Source: a virus. Taken from it: DNA of 54,260 bases. The stretch is taken from positions 1-54,260 of IMG/VR virus record IMGVR_UViG_3300036861_000225, one strand, 5' to 3'. The first letter of the stretch is position 1; each line of letters opens with the position of its first letter. The notes under the pieces were generated by a model. That model was not told the DNA's origin, did no database searches, and saw only the letters and a program-made list of their open reading frames with translations. The position numbers and the translations under genes were made by a program. Shown piece by piece: positions 13,748 to 23,207 of the stretch.

Positions 13748-14797
13748 ATGGCGACTTTCGGCATCACCCCCGTCACCGGCTACCCGCTTCCGCCGTCGGA
13801 CGACTTCCCGCAGTTCATCCAGTTCCAAGAGAACGGCGTCGATCTCGGTGGCCCTGACGCCGATACGGTGAACTTCGCCAACGGCGTCACGGCCACACGC
13901 GGCACGGGCGAGAGCGCGAACGTGATCACGGTCACCGCCGAAGGTGGCGGGGGCGGTGGCCCGATCACGTGGCGCAGCGCGACCGCGAGCACCCCACTCC
14001 TACTTGAGGACGCAGAGAACGGCATCGCGATGGATGGTGGCTCGACCGCCGTCATCACGGTGCCCACGCACGCAGCTGTGGCCTTCGACACTGGCGTATC
14101 GATCCTGCTCTACTGGGAATCGGGAGTGAAGCCGACAATCGTCGGCGACGTCGGCGTCGAGATCTTGATCGACTCCAACCTCGAAGCCAGCATCGCGCGG
14201 CAGTTCGGCATCGTGTCGCTGGTCAACCGTGACGTGGATCAGTGGGTGTTGGCCGGCGATCTGACTTCGGTCGGCGGCGTCGGCGAAGGCACCGTCACCG
14301 CGGTCGCGCTCGACATGCCCGCCGAGTTCGCGGTGCAGCCCTACGAGATCACCGAGTCGGGCACGTTCACCGTCACCAAGGCGCCGCAGTCAGCAAATCG
14401 ATTCTGGGGCGGCCCTGTCAGTGGCGGCGCGGCCGCGCCCGCATTCCGCCCGTTGGTGGATGCGGACTTGCCGGTAGCGAGTCGCGAGTTCACGTGGCGC
14501 ACGCCGCCCGCAGGCAGCTACACACTCGTGCTCGGCGATGCGTGGAATGGCGTAGTGCTGCAAGGTGGGGTGTTGACGATCCCGCCTAACAGCAGTGTCG
14601 ACTTCGACGACGGTACGAGTGTCGTGCTGCACGACATCAAGTACATGGACCCCTTCACGATTGCGGGAGGAGCCGGTGTCACGCTGAGATACCGCGACGT
14701 ATTTTCGCCTGCGTCGGCGGGGCAGTGGGCAACAATCACGCTCATTCAGCAAGGGGTCGACAACTGGCTCTTGGCTGGCGACTTGGAGACTGCCTGA
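13748..14797 (+). CDS. Tail protein with internally duplicated domain
   Basis: 349 aa. After a short N-terminal anchor and a Gly-rich linker (EGGGGGGP), two homologous blocks of about 100 residues occur: residues 73-175 (ITWRSATAS ... QWVLAGDLTS) and 248-349 (FTWRTPPAG ... NWLLAGDLETA). Each ends in W-V/L-LAGDL. A beta-rich fibre or adhesin is likely. The stop overlaps the ATG of the lectin-like gene. Confidence 0.7.
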   Translation: MATFGITPVTGYPLPPSDDFPQFIQFQENGVDLGGPDADTVNFANGVTATRGTGESANVITVTAEGGGGGGPITWRSATASTPLLLEDAENGIAMDGGSTAVITVPTHAAVAFDTGVSILLYWESGVKPTIVGDVGVEILIDSNLEASIARQFGIVSLVNRDVDQWVLAGDLTSVGGVGEGTVTAVALDMPAEFAVQPYEITESGTFTVTKAPQSANRFWGGPVSGGAAAPAFRPLVDADLPVASREFTWRTPPAGSYTLVLGDAWNGVVLQGGVLTIPPNSSVDFDDGTSVVLHDIKYMDPFTIAGGAGVTLRYRDVFSPASAGQWATITLIQQGVDNWLLAGDLETA

Positions 14798-15528
14798 TGC
14801 GCGCGTCACTCGCGGGGTGCCTGATACCGCACCGGGTTCCGGCTACGCTTGATCTCATTCACCTGATGTTCAACGGCGCGGACGGCGGGGCGTCGTTTCC
14901 CGATACCGGAAGCGCGGGGTCAGTGTGGACACGATCGAGCTCCAACGTCACCACGAGCACTGGGACCGTGAAAGAAGGAGACGCAAGTCTTCTCATTACG
15001 AATTCGGCAGATTTTCTTTCCACTCCCTATACGTCGGCGAACCGAATCGGGAATACCGGAGAAGATTTTTTCATCGGGGGTTGGTTCAGACCGAATACGA
15101 ACAACATCAATCAAGAGATCGTAGGGGTCGAGGGCTCGCCGGGGACCGCAGCGAATACCGCCTTCTTGATCTTCTTGCCGTCCACGAACGGTGTCCAGTT
15201 CTATTACTCTGACGGTTCGACCCTGCCACATATCACTGACTTCGCGGTGGGGTGGGATGCCGGGGTCTGGCATTACATTTCGGTATACCTGCAACGCTCG
15301 ACCGACGAGGTATTTCTGCAAGTAGACGGAACGGCATCGACTGGCAATGCCTTCATCGGGAATCTGAATCTGCCCGTCGGCCAAAACCTGAAATTCGGTG
15401 CCTCGCCTGCCGACCCCGGACCGGCTACCGGAAACTGGGATATGTGGCAGTTTCGGCGATCTATTCCTTCCGGCATCCCTGGTGGCGGCGCCTCGTTCAC
15501 TCCACCCACTACTCCGTGGGGCGCTTGA
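14797..15528 (+). CDS. Concanavalin A-like lectin/LamG-fold adhesin, copy 1
   Basis: 243 aa from ATG 14797 (TGATG overlap). The pattern LIHLMFNGADGGASFPDTG ... TPYTSANRIGNTGEDFFIGGW ... VGWDAGVWHYISVYLQRSTD ... WDMWQFRRSIPSGIPGG is that of LamG/ConA-like jelly-roll modules used by phages to bind glycans. It is a clear paralogue of the protein at 20557-21360, including the C-terminal GIPGGGASFTPPTTP. The N-terminal 20 residues include a hydrophobic stretch. The DNA is visibly less GC-rich than neighbouring genes. Confidence 0.78.
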   Translation: MRASLAGCLIPHRVPATLDLIHLMFNGADGGASFPDTGSAGSVWTRSSSNVTTSTGTVKEGDASLLITNSADFLSTPYTSANRIGNTGEDFFIGGWFRPNTNNINQEIVGVEGSPGTAANTAFLIFLPSTNGVQFYYSDGSTLPHITDFAVGWDAGVWHYISVYLQRSTDEVFLQVDGTASTGNAFIGNLNLPVGQNLKFGASPADPGPATGNWDMWQFRRSIPSGIPGGGASFTPPTTPWGA

Positions 15529-17877
15529 GTGCAGCGCACCGTCAACTCCTTCCGCGGTGAAGCGCCCCGCGTCACGCCGCGAGCGCTGCCTGACAACGCC
15601 GCCGTTGACGCGACGAATGCGCGCCTGCTCACGGGCGACTTGACTGCGTGGAAGCAGTTCAGCTTCACAACTGCGCTTGCCAATTACCCGGGCCCCGTTC
15701 AGACGATCTACAAGCTCAACGGCGCGTGGCTGTCGTGGACGCAGGACGTGGACGTGGCGCGCGGCATCATCCCGGGCGACACGACGTTTCGCACGTACCT
15801 GACCGGGCTCGATGTGCCGCGGTTCACGACCTACGCGCTCGCAACCTCGGGCGCGCAGCCGTACCCGACGCAGACGCGGATTCTCGGTGTGCCGGCGCCG
15901 GATGCCGTACCGACACTGGTGCTCGGCGTCGACCCGAACGCGAGTACGTTTTCGGTGGACATCACGGACCCCTGCGATGATCTCGCGACAAACTGGGTGC
16001 TGTCCCCAAATCAGGCAAACCAATCGAACTACTCTTCGGAGGTCACGCAAGACGGCACTTTCGGGAACCCGCTGCCGAGTTTCAGATTGGATGCGCAGAA
16101 CAATGAAGGCAATCCTGCGTACGCTACGCGCGATTTCGGAACGGCGAATTCCACCGTAGTCACGATGGACTTTGACGCCTACGTCGACGATGTGGGGGGC
16201 AATTCTGGCGGCAGCATCAATGCGCTGTTTGCGTGCGACGCCTCAGGTGGAGGAGCGCGCCTTCACGTCAACGCCGATCTGGGGCAACCCCCCAATATCC
16301 AGATTCGGCTCGGCGCCGATTTCGCTTCGGGTTGGGGCGGCGTTCTGGTGAGTACCGTAGGGACTGGGACGTTCAACACCGGTGTCTGGTACACGTTCAA
16401 AGCCAAGAAAACTCTCAACAGCAACGGCACATCAACGATCACGTTCGACCTCTACCAGGGCGCGACGAAGCTGGGCACCGTCACTGCAACGAACACGTTC
16501 TCGAACGGGGGATTGAGCGGGCCGATGTGCGCGAAGGGCGACGATCGGCTCGTCATTCACTACGACAATTTTCACGTCACTGCGAGCGGCTCGACGGGCT
16601 ACACGCCCGTGAACCTCGCTACGAGCTACGTCTTCACTTTCGTCAACGACTTGGGCGAAGAGAGCGCGCCGAGCCTGCCGAGCGCGACGGTCGTGCGACC
16701 GGACGGCGTATCGGCCACCGTGACGACGGCGACGTCGTTGCCGACTGGCGTGAGCACGGACTACGGCATCGCGGCGAAGCGGATCTACCGCGCGGCCACC
16801 GGCAACACGGGGACCGAGTTCCTGTTCGTCGCCGAGATCCCGCTCGCGCAGGCCGACTACGTGGACACGCTCACCGATGCCGAGCTCGGCGAAGTGCTGC
16901 CCTCGGACATTTGGGCGCTGCCGCCTGACGATCTGCGCGGGATCATGGCGCTGCCGAACGGCATCATGGTCGGGTTCCGCCGCAACCAACTGTGCTTCAG
17001 CGCGATCAACCAGCCGCATGCTTGGCCCGTCGAGTACCGGCTGAACACCGATACCGACATCGTGGGCATCGGCAACATCGACAACACGGTGGTGATCGGC
17101 ACGCAGAGCTTTGTGTACGTGGCGACGGGCAACGACCCCGCTGCATACAGCATGAGCAAGTTCGAGGTGCCGTACGCGGCGATGAGCAAGCTCTCGTTCA
17201 CGTACCTCACGGGTATCGGCGTGGTGTTCGCCGGCACGAACGGACTCATGGCATGCGCGGGTATCGGTCAGGTGCGCAACATCACCGATGGTGTGTTCAC
17301 GGATATCCAGTGGAAAGCGCTGGACCCGAGCAGCATACGCTGTGTCGCGCACAACGACATTTGCTTCCTCTTCTGGGAGACCGATAGCGCGCGGGGTTGC
17401 TACGCGGTCGATATGAAGGCGACGGGGTTCGGCATCGTGCCGATGTCCTTCCACGCGAGCGCCGCCTATGTCGACCCGGTGGGTGACACGATGTACCTCG
17501 TGCTCGACTACGACAGTGAGCCCGACGATCCTTCGCTGCCGTTCCCGCCGACGACGCCGACCTACATCGAAGGTACGCACATTTTCGAGTTCGAGGGTTC
17601 CGACACGGACCTGATGACTTACCGTTGGCGCTCGAAGCTGTGGCTTCTGGAGCGCCCCGCGACGATGCTCATCGCTCAAGTGCGCGCCGAAGACTACGAC
17701 AACATTCTCTTCCGCGTCTACGCCGATGGCGTGCAGGTCGACGAAATGGTGATCGCGGAAGAGACCGAGTTCACCCTTACCGCGGTCGACGAGTACACGA
17801 CGCTTCAACTCGAAGTGCTGGGCACGTCGACAGTGCGGGTGCTGGAGATCGCGGAAGACGTTTCGGAGCTCGGCTGA
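15529..17877 (+). CDS. Tail nozzle (tail tubular B-type) protein with inserted lectin-like domain
   Basis: 782 aa from GTG 15529, abutting the previous stop. The flanking portions (VNSFRGEAPRVTPRALPDNA at the N-terminus; LPNGIMVGFRRNQLCFSAI and TDTDIVGIGNIDNTVVIGT in the second half) are those of the podovirus nozzle family that forms the tail tip. Residues about 140-360 (DPCDDLATNW through DDRLVIHYDNFHVTA) read as a separate ConA-like module with lower GC, apparently inserted into the nozzle. Confidence 0.75.
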   Translation: MQRTVNSFRGEAPRVTPRALPDNAAVDATNARLLTGDLTAWKQFSFTTALANYPGPVQTIYKLNGAWLSWTQDVDVARGIIPGDTTFRTYLTGLDVPRFTTYALATSGAQPYPTQTRILGVPAPDAVPTLVLGVDPNASTFSVDITDPCDDLATNWVLSPNQANQSNYSSEVTQDGTFGNPLPSFRLDAQNNEGNPAYATRDFGTANSTVVTMDFDAYVDDVGGNSGGSINALFACDASGGGARLHVNADLGQPPNIQIRLGADFASGWGGVLVSTVGTGTFNTGVWYTFKAKKTLNSNGTSTITFDLYQGATKLGTVTATNTFSNGGLSGPMCAKGDDRLVIHYDNFHVTASGSTGYTPVNLATSYVFTFVNDLGEESAPSLPSATVVRPDGVSATVTTATSLPTGVSTDYGIAAKRIYRAATGNTGTEFLFVAEIPLAQADYVDTLTDAELGEVLPSDIWALPPDDLRGIMALPNGIMVGFRRNQLCFSAINQPHAWPVEYRLNTDTDIVGIGNIDNTVVIGTQSFVYVATGNDPAAYSMSKFEVPYAAMSKLSFTYLTGIGVVFAGTNGLMACAGIGQVRNITDGVFTDIQWKALDPSSIRCVAHNDICFLFWETDSARGCYAVDMKATGFGIVPMSFHASAAYVDPVGDTMYLVLDYDSEPDDPSLPFPPTTPTYIEGTHIFEFEGSDTDLMTYRWRSKLWLLERPATMLIAQVRAEDYDNILFRVYADGVQVDEMVIAEETEFTLTAVDEYTTLQLEVLGTSTVRVLEIAEDVSELG

Positions 17878-18236
17878 TGGCGCTCGGCAAGCCCGCCATC
17901 GCCACTCCGACGCGGCTGGAGCAGCGCCCCGTCGCGGATGCGGTGAGCAACATCCGCCAGCGCATCGAGGCGATCGAGGCGGCGCTGAACACGACGACCG
18001 CGATAGCGGGCACGACTGTCAACACGACCGGAACCCAGATTGCCGCGTTGCAGCAACAACTGACTGCGTTGACGGCTATCGTAAACTCGATCAGCAACAC
18101 GGGAGGATCGGCCACCGCAGCGGATGACGCGAACCTCACGATCGCACAAGCGGCGCTCCACCGGCATGCTCCGGCGCCCCCGCCTCCGCCTGCGGATGCA
18201 CTGAACATCCTGGCGACTCAGATTTTCGGAGCCTGA
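17877..18236 (+). CDS. Short helical tail protein, 119 aa
   Basis: ATG at 17877 overlaps the previous stop. A heptad-like helix (VSNIRQRIEAIEAALN ... QIAALQQQLTALTAIV) is followed by a short Pro-rich stretch and a terminal helix. It is probably a trimeric coiled-coil tail component or fibre adaptor; no family recognised. Confidence 0.65.
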   Translation: MALGKPAIATPTRLEQRPVADAVSNIRQRIEAIEAALNTTTAIAGTTVNTTGTQIAALQQQLTALTAIVNSISNTGGSATAADDANLTIAQAALHRHAPAPPPPPADALNILATQIFGA

Positions 18237-18239
18237 ATC

Positions 18240-18596
18240 ATGTCCAGCTATTCACGCCAACTTCTCTCAGGCAGCACCAGCGGGCGCAACATCCCGGTTG
18301 CCGCCGTCGCGACACCGGGCACGCCACTGCACACCGCGATAGCAGGCGCCGTCGCCTTCGACGAGGTGTACTTGTGGGCGGCGAACGTGACCGCTGCCGC
18401 AGCCTCGATCACGATCGAGTGGGGCGGCGTCACGAACCCGGGCGATCACATGGTCAAGACCTACGTCATCCCCGCGAACTCGCCGCCGATCCCCATTGCC
18501 ACGGGGCAAGTACTCAACGGCGGGCTCGCGGTGCGCGCGTTCTCCGACACCGCGAACGCGATCAACGTCACGGGGTACGTGAACCGCATCCAGTAA
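18240..18596 (+). CDS. Beta-rich structural protein, 118 aa
   Basis: ATG at 18240, 3 nt after the previous stop. The product begins MSSYSRQLLSGSTSGRNIPV and is beta-rich (FDEVYLWAANVTAAAASITI), in the style of small tail or head decoration proteins. No family recognised; its position in the adhesin cluster suggests a tail component. Confidence 0.65.
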   Translation: MSSYSRQLLSGSTSGRNIPVAAVATPGTPLHTAIAGAVAFDEVYLWAANVTAAAASITIEWGGVTNPGDHMVKTYVIPANSPPIPIATGQVLNGGLAVRAFSDTANAINVTGYVNRIQ

Positions 18597-18599
18597 GCC

Positions 18600-19760
18600 A
18601 TGTCGCACACGAACCCGTTCCGGCCGACGAACCCCGCTGACGCGCACGAGCAGCTTGCGACGCAAGCGTTCGCGCAGCGGGCCACGCGGCCGGCGCACGC
18701 GCCGGTACAGGCCGAAGAAGTAAGCGTGCACCGCGCGTCGAGCGCCACGTACCGGGACTTGCAGAAGTTCATCGACGTGATGCACTCACCGGGGCGCATC
18801 ACGGGCGGCGAGATCAGTGCTGGCACTGGCAACTCTGTCGTCGTGATGGCCGGCACCGGTATGGTTCGCTTGGCCGACGACAACGTGTCGGAGCTGCGGT
18901 TCGTCGATTGGGACGATCAGACTTTCGAGATCCCGAACGACGGCAATCTTCGGTTCTTCGGGTACGTCTACGCGCCGAGCAACCCGCTCGGCGCAGTAAC
19001 GGAAATGCGGACGACGTTCGACTGGGACAAGGACACCGAGATTCCGCTCGGAAGCGCGGTCAATATCAGCGGCACGCTCTTCACGTTCAGCAACCCGTAT
19101 TGGATGGGCGACCCGATCACCAACATCATCCAGCGGTTCGATGCCTTGGCGCCCGCGCAGCGCGACAACTCGGTGGGCGGTCTGATTCTCGGCGAGACCG
19201 GCACACGCAACATCACGCTGAGTGCGGGTGTCATTTGGTCGCGCCTCACTGACTTCGCAGTCGCAGCAGTCAACACGAGCGTGAGCGGGGGTGTCGGCAG
19301 TGCGTACTACAACGGCACGAACTGGGTCTTTGGCCTGCCGACGATCACACAGTGGCCGAACACGCAGTACAACGACGTGGCGAGCGGGCTCGTCACGATG
19401 AACAACAACTACTACGCGAACCTCTGGTTCTACGTGGCAATCGACTCGGGGACGTTGTTCTTCCTCTACGGGCAAGCGCAGCACAACCAGCTCGCGGACG
19501 CAGTGACGGAGGGGCCGCCCAGCGTCGTGCCGACGAATCTTCCGACGCACGCACTGTTGATTGCGCGGCTCACGTTCCAGAAGAGCGCAGCTGCTGCGTC
19601 GCAGATTTCGCAGGCTTCCGATACGGTGTTCCAAGTGACGCCGGTCACGAACCACAACAACCTGTCGGGGCTCCAAGGGGGCGCGACCGGAGAGTACTAC
19701 CATCTGACTGCGAACTACCGCAGGCAGATCATGCGCTACGTGGCGTTGAGGATGTTCTGA
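18600..19760 (+). CDS. Tail fibre/spike protein
   Basis: 386 aa. The C-terminus (NHNNLSGLQGGATGEYYHLT followed by a basic helix) is a common phage tail-fibre ending. The middle part is beta-rich with aromatic clusters (YANLWFYVAIDSGTLFFLYG). It is expected to contact the host surface. The stop overlaps the next ATG (TGATG). Confidence 0.72.
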   Translation: MSHTNPFRPTNPADAHEQLATQAFAQRATRPAHAPVQAEEVSVHRASSATYRDLQKFIDVMHSPGRITGGEISAGTGNSVVVMAGTGMVRLADDNVSELRFVDWDDQTFEIPNDGNLRFFGYVYAPSNPLGAVTEMRTTFDWDKDTEIPLGSAVNISGTLFTFSNPYWMGDPITNIIQRFDALAPAQRDNSVGGLILGETGTRNITLSAGVIWSRLTDFAVAAVNTSVSGGVGSAYYNGTNWVFGLPTITQWPNTQYNDVASGLVTMNNNYYANLWFYVAIDSGTLFFLYGQAQHNQLADAVTEGPPSVVPTNLPTHALLIARLTFQKSAAAASQISQASDTVFQVTPVTNHNNLSGLQGGATGEYYHLTANYRRQIMRYVALRMF

Positions 19761-20560
19761 TGATCTTCTTGACGGCTACCAGTGAAACGCTGACATCCAC
19801 CACTTCAGGCGCCCGATCGGTTGATTGGGCTGTCGCGTGGATCGACGGTAACGACAGTGGCGCGACGCCAGGGACCGCCCAAGGCAACACCACGACTGCG
19901 GTGACGACAACGATCGTCAGCGCGCCAGCGGCGTCGACTCAGCGGCAGATCAAGTACATGTCGTTCGTCAACCGCGAAGCAGTGAACTCACAAGGGATCT
20001 ACGTCAACAAGGTGGACGGCTCCGGTTCGCGCCAGCTGATCGGTCAAGTGACGCTTCTCGCAGGGGAAACGCTTCTCTATCTCGACTCGGTGGGGTGGTT
20101 GCACCTCGATGTCAACGGCCGATCCACGAACGTATCCCTGCCTGACGGCGACTACGGCGACGTCATCGTTTCCAGCGCAGGCACGGTGATGACAGTGGAC
20201 AACGGAACCGGACTCGTGAGCGGTTCCCCCGGCTTTCGCAACATCCCCCAAAACAGCCAAAGCGCAAACTACACGACTGTTGCCGCAGACTCGGGCAAGC
20301 ACATTCTTCACCCCGCGGCGGATGCCAATGCGCGCACGTTCACCATTGACTCGAACGCGAATGTGGCGTACCCGGTCGGGACCGCGATTACGTTCATCAA
20401 TGAAACCTCACAGGTTCTGTCGATCGCAATCACAAGTGACACATTGACTCTGGGCGGCAGCACGACTACCGGCACGCGATCACTCGCGCAAAACGGCGTG
20501 GCAACGGCGGTCAAAGTGACGTCTACCAAGTGGATCATCAGTGGCACGGGACTGACATGA
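19760..20560 (+). CDS. Tail-associated hypothetical protein, 266 aa
   Basis: ATG at 19760 overlaps the previous stop, which fixes the start although the frame is open upstream. The product begins MIFLTATSETLTSTTSGARS and is Ser/Thr/Gly-rich and beta-strand-like throughout, ending TSTKWIISGTGLT. The last third resembles the C-terminal regions of phage tail proteins that carry adhesins. No firm family. Confidence 0.65.
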   Translation: MIFLTATSETLTSTTSGARSVDWAVAWIDGNDSGATPGTAQGNTTTAVTTTIVSAPAASTQRQIKYMSFVNREAVNSQGIYVNKVDGSGSRQLIGQVTLLAGETLLYLDSVGWLHLDVNGRSTNVSLPDGDYGDVIVSSAGTVMTVDNGTGLVSGSPGFRNIPQNSQSANYTTVAADSGKHILHPAADANARTFTIDSNANVAYPVGTAITFINETSQVLSIAITSDTLTLGGSTTTGTRSLAQNGVATAVKVTSTKWIISGTGLT

Positions 20561-21360
20561 GATTCGTGCAAGATGCTTCAGGCTTGCTCGTTCCGCGCGA
20601 GCGACGCCCGATTCTCCCCCGCAATGTCCGCGGCCCCTTGTCGGCGGCATCGCAGCAAGCGTTGCTTATGGGGGGCGGCACCTCCATATCCGACATCGTT
20701 CACTTGATGTTCAACGGCGCCAATGGCGGTTCGGTCTTCACGGATGATGGTACTGCTGCGAGTACGTGGACCCGCTCGGACGCCAACGTTACGACGAGCA
20801 CGACGAACCCGAAAGAAGGCTCTGCTGCGTTGGACATCAACGCCGCGACGAGTTACCTGAGCACCAACTACACGGGAAGCAACACAATCACGACCGGGGA
20901 CTACTTCTGCGGCCTGTGGTTCTACCCGACTGCGGTTGGCATCAATCAGGCGGTTTTCGGAGTAACCGACGCGACGAATACGGCGGCCGGCACAGCGTTC
21001 ATCATGTATGTGCTGACGGACAACCGGTTCCGTCTGTACTACTCCAACGGCACGACGCTAAGCAACGTCGTCGTCAATAGCGTCGCGATCACGGCGAACA
21101 CTTGGTTCTATTTCTCCTTCTACCACCAGTCGAGTGACAACGTCGTTTACGTGCAAACGAACGGGGGTTCGTCGACGACCATCAGCGGACTGACGACGCT
21201 CAATGTGCCCTCGGGCAAGGAACTTCGCTTCGGTAAGGTTCCAAGCGACAACGGTCCGAGTCACGGTCAGTGGGATATGTGCCAAATGCGCCGCTCAATT
21301 CCCGCCGGTATCCCTGGTGGCGGCGCATCATTCACGCCACCGACGACACCTTTTTCGTGA
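20557..21360 (+). CDS. Concanavalin A-like lectin/LamG-fold adhesin, copy 2
   Basis: 267 aa from ATG 20557 (ATGA overlap). Paralogous to 14797-15528: IVHLMFNGANGGSVFTDDG ... TWTRSDANVTTSTTNPKEGS ... WDMCQMRRSIPAGIPGG, then GASFTPPTTP. It carries a different N-terminus (MRFVQDASGLLVPRERRPIL), probably the attachment peptide to the fibre. Predicted glycan-binding receptor protein. Confidence 0.78.
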   Translation: MRFVQDASGLLVPRERRPILPRNVRGPLSAASQQALLMGGGTSISDIVHLMFNGANGGSVFTDDGTAASTWTRSDANVTTSTTNPKEGSAALDINAATSYLSTNYTGSNTITTGDYFCGLWFYPTAVGINQAVFGVTDATNTAAGTAFIMYVLTDNRFRLYYSNGTTLSNVVVNSVAITANTWFYFSFYHQSSDNVVYVQTNGGSSTTISGLTTLNVPSGKELRFGKVPSDNGPSHGQWDMCQMRRSIPAGIPGGGASFTPPTTPFS

Positions 21361-21397
21361 CACTTCGCAGAATTTTTCAACGCCCAGAAAGGGAATC

Positions 21398-21727
21398 ATG
21401 TCGATCACCATCAACGTCAACTTCACTGCCGCTCCGCCGCCGAGCAACACCAACTTCAAACTGCTTCGCGTCAAGCTCACCGACGCCGGCGGCGCCCTGT
21501 TCCAACAGGAGATTCTGAAGGCGGACGTCGAAGCGAATTCGGTGCTGCAACCCGATGGCAGCTATTCGCTGCCGGTCACCTTCTCGGGCGTCGGCGTCGG
21601 CCCGTACACCATCACCGCGCAGGCGGCCAGCGATATCGGCCCGTTCGGCCCGATTGCCTCGGGCAGCGGCACCGTCTCGCTCGCCGATGGCGTGTGGTAC
21701 GCATCGCCGATCGGTTTCGGGGTGTGA
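21398..21727 (+). CDS. Hypothetical Ig-like structural protein, 109 aa
   Basis: ATG at 21398 with AAAGGGA upstream. The product begins MSITINVNFTAAPPPSNTNF and has the strand pattern of a small Ig/Fn3-like beta sandwich (SYSLPVTFSGVGVGPYTITA). It closes the adhesin cluster. The stop overlaps the GTG of the next gene. Function unassigned. Confidence 0.68.
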   Translation: MSITINVNFTAAPPPSNTNFKLLRVKLTDAGGALFQQEILKADVEANSVLQPDGSYSLPVTFSGVGVGPYTITAQAASDIGPFGPIASGSGTVSLADGVWYASPIGFGV

Positions 21728-22116
21728 TCTCTGGGACGGCTTTCACCATCGAAGACCCACGGATGGTGGAAGCCGCCTGCCGTGGGTTGGCGCCCACTAT
21801 CGCCAGTGCTTCCGAGATCCGTGAAATTCAGTCACAATGCGCGTCAGAAAGGGCCATGTGCCTAGCGTGCGAAGACGGCATGATCGTCGTTGACCTGCGC
21901 CCGCACGGGGATGCCCTCGAAATGTTCGTGTGGATCGCTATTGCCTTCAGGCATGGCGCGTTCGAGCGACAAGACGCCGCAGTGCGAGCCATCGCACGCG
22001 ATCTCGGAGCACAGACGATTGCCTTCCAAACCCGAAGGCGCGGATGGGCAAGGCGGCTCGGGCCCGAGTGGCACCGACGCGGTTCAAACGAGTTCGTGAG
22101 GCAAGTCGATGAGTAA
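21724..22116 (+). CDS. Hypothetical protein in the first internal-virion slot, 130 aa
   Basis: GTG at 21724 overlaps the previous stop (GTGA). The product begins MISGTAFTIEDPRMVEAACR and ends with a basic region (FQTRRRGWARRLG) before a short tail. Size and place, just before the Gly/Ala-rich ejection proteins, match the T7-like gp13 position. A small acetyltransferase-like fold is possible but no motif proves it. It overlaps the next gene by 8 nt. Confidence 0.6.
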   Translation: MISGTAFTIEDPRMVEAACRGLAPTIASASEIREIQSQCASERAMCLACEDGMIVVDLRPHGDALEMFVWIAIAFRHGAFERQDAAVRAIARDLGAQTIAFQTRRRGWARRLGPEWHRRGSNEFVRQVDE

Positions 22117-22759
22117 AGGTGGCGGCGAAGTTCAGGAGACCGCGCAACAGCGTGCGATGGCCGAGCACGCCGTCAACCTGATGAACGACTACAAGGCGCG
22201 GTGGTTGCCCGTTCAGCAGAAGCTCGCCAAGCAGGTCGAAGCGATGGGCGCCGAAGGCTCGGCGCAACGCCGCGAAGCCGCTGGCAAGGCCGCCACCGAC
22301 ACCCAGATCCAGTTTGCGCAGGCGCGGGGGGCCTTGGAAAAGGGGCTCACGGGCGCGGGCGCAGCACCGGGATCTTCGCGGGCGAACCTTGCGATCACGG
22401 GCATCGGGTCCGATCTCGCCAAGTCGAAGGGCTTGAGCACGATGATCGCCGACCAGCAGATCGAGGACGCCTACACACAAGGGTTGGGCGCGCTCATGCA
22501 GATCGGGCAGGGCAAGTCGGCCAGTGTGGCGAACTCGATGGCACTCCAGGCGCAGCAGAGCGGGTACCAATCCGCAGCCGACGCACAGGCAGCCCTCGCC
22601 GAAAAGCAGGGATATGCCCAACTCGCCGGGCAGACCGCGGGCTACGGGCTCCAGAGCGCGATGGCGCCGAACAGGTTCGGAACGGAATACAACAAGTTCA
22701 CTGGGGCGTACACCGGCCCAACGGGCCCGGGCATCAACACGCCGCAGGCGGGAACCTGA
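22109..22759 (+). CDS. Internal virion (ejection) protein, Ala/Gly-rich, 216 aa
   Basis: Begins MSKGGGEVQETAQQRAMAEH. Long Ala/Gln-rich helices with small-residue faces (AQARGALEKGLTGAG, SMALQAQQSGYQSAADAQAA) are typical of podovirus ejection proteins such as T7 gp14. These leave the capsid during infection and help form a trans-envelope channel. Function is inferred from composition and position. Confidence 0.7.
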   Translation: MSKGGGEVQETAQQRAMAEHAVNLMNDYKARWLPVQQKLAKQVEAMGAEGSAQRREAAGKAATDTQIQFAQARGALEKGLTGAGAAPGSSRANLAITGIGSDLAKSKGLSTMIADQQIEDAYTQGLGALMQIGQGKSASVANSMALQAQQSGYQSAADAQAALAEKQGYAQLAGQTAGYGLQSAMAPNRFGTEYNKFTGAYTGPTGPGINTPQAGT

Positions 22760-22760
22760 C

Positions 22761-23207
22761 ATGGCTTTCCTCGGCAACGTTCTTGGGTTTGGCGCAGCCG
22801 CAGGCGGCCGAGCGCTGCTCGGCAGCATGGGCGGCAAAGACTCGACGCAAGGCACCAGCGCCAGCGATCTGTACGCGCAACTCACGCGCGAGCAGTGGGC
22901 GAACTACGTGAACACGTTCGTGCCGATTGAAAATGCACTGATAAAATACGCCACGGATACGACACTGCCGGGGCAGGAAATGGCGAAGGCAAGCGCAGAC
23001 GTGAACGCTGCATATACGCAGCAGGCCGGCGCCACGGCACGCCGACTGCGGGGGCTCGGCGTCACGCTCTCTCCTGAGGAACAGGCAGCGCAGCAAAAGC
23101 AGTACGGATTGAGCAAGAGTCTTGCCGACGTTCAATCGCAAAACGTTGCCGGTGACCTGACTCGTCAGAGGCAGCAAAGCATCCTCGGGAACCCTGCACC
23201 AACATGA
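22761..23207 (+). CDS. Internal virion protein, 148 aa
   Basis: ATG at 22761 directly after the previous stop. A Gly-rich membrane-active-like N-terminus (GNVLGFGAAAGGRALLGSMGG) precedes helical regions (WANYVNTFVPIENALIKYAT; AYTQQAGATARRLRGLG). It is the second ejection-protein candidate. The stop overlaps the HNH start (ATGA). Confidence 0.68.
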   Translation: MAFLGNVLGFGAAAGGRALLGSMGGKDSTQGTSASDLYAQLTREQWANYVNTFVPIENALIKYATDTTLPGQEMAKASADVNAAYTQQAGATARRLRGLGVTLSPEEQAAQQKQYGLSKSLADVQSQNVAGDLTRQRQQSILGNPAPT

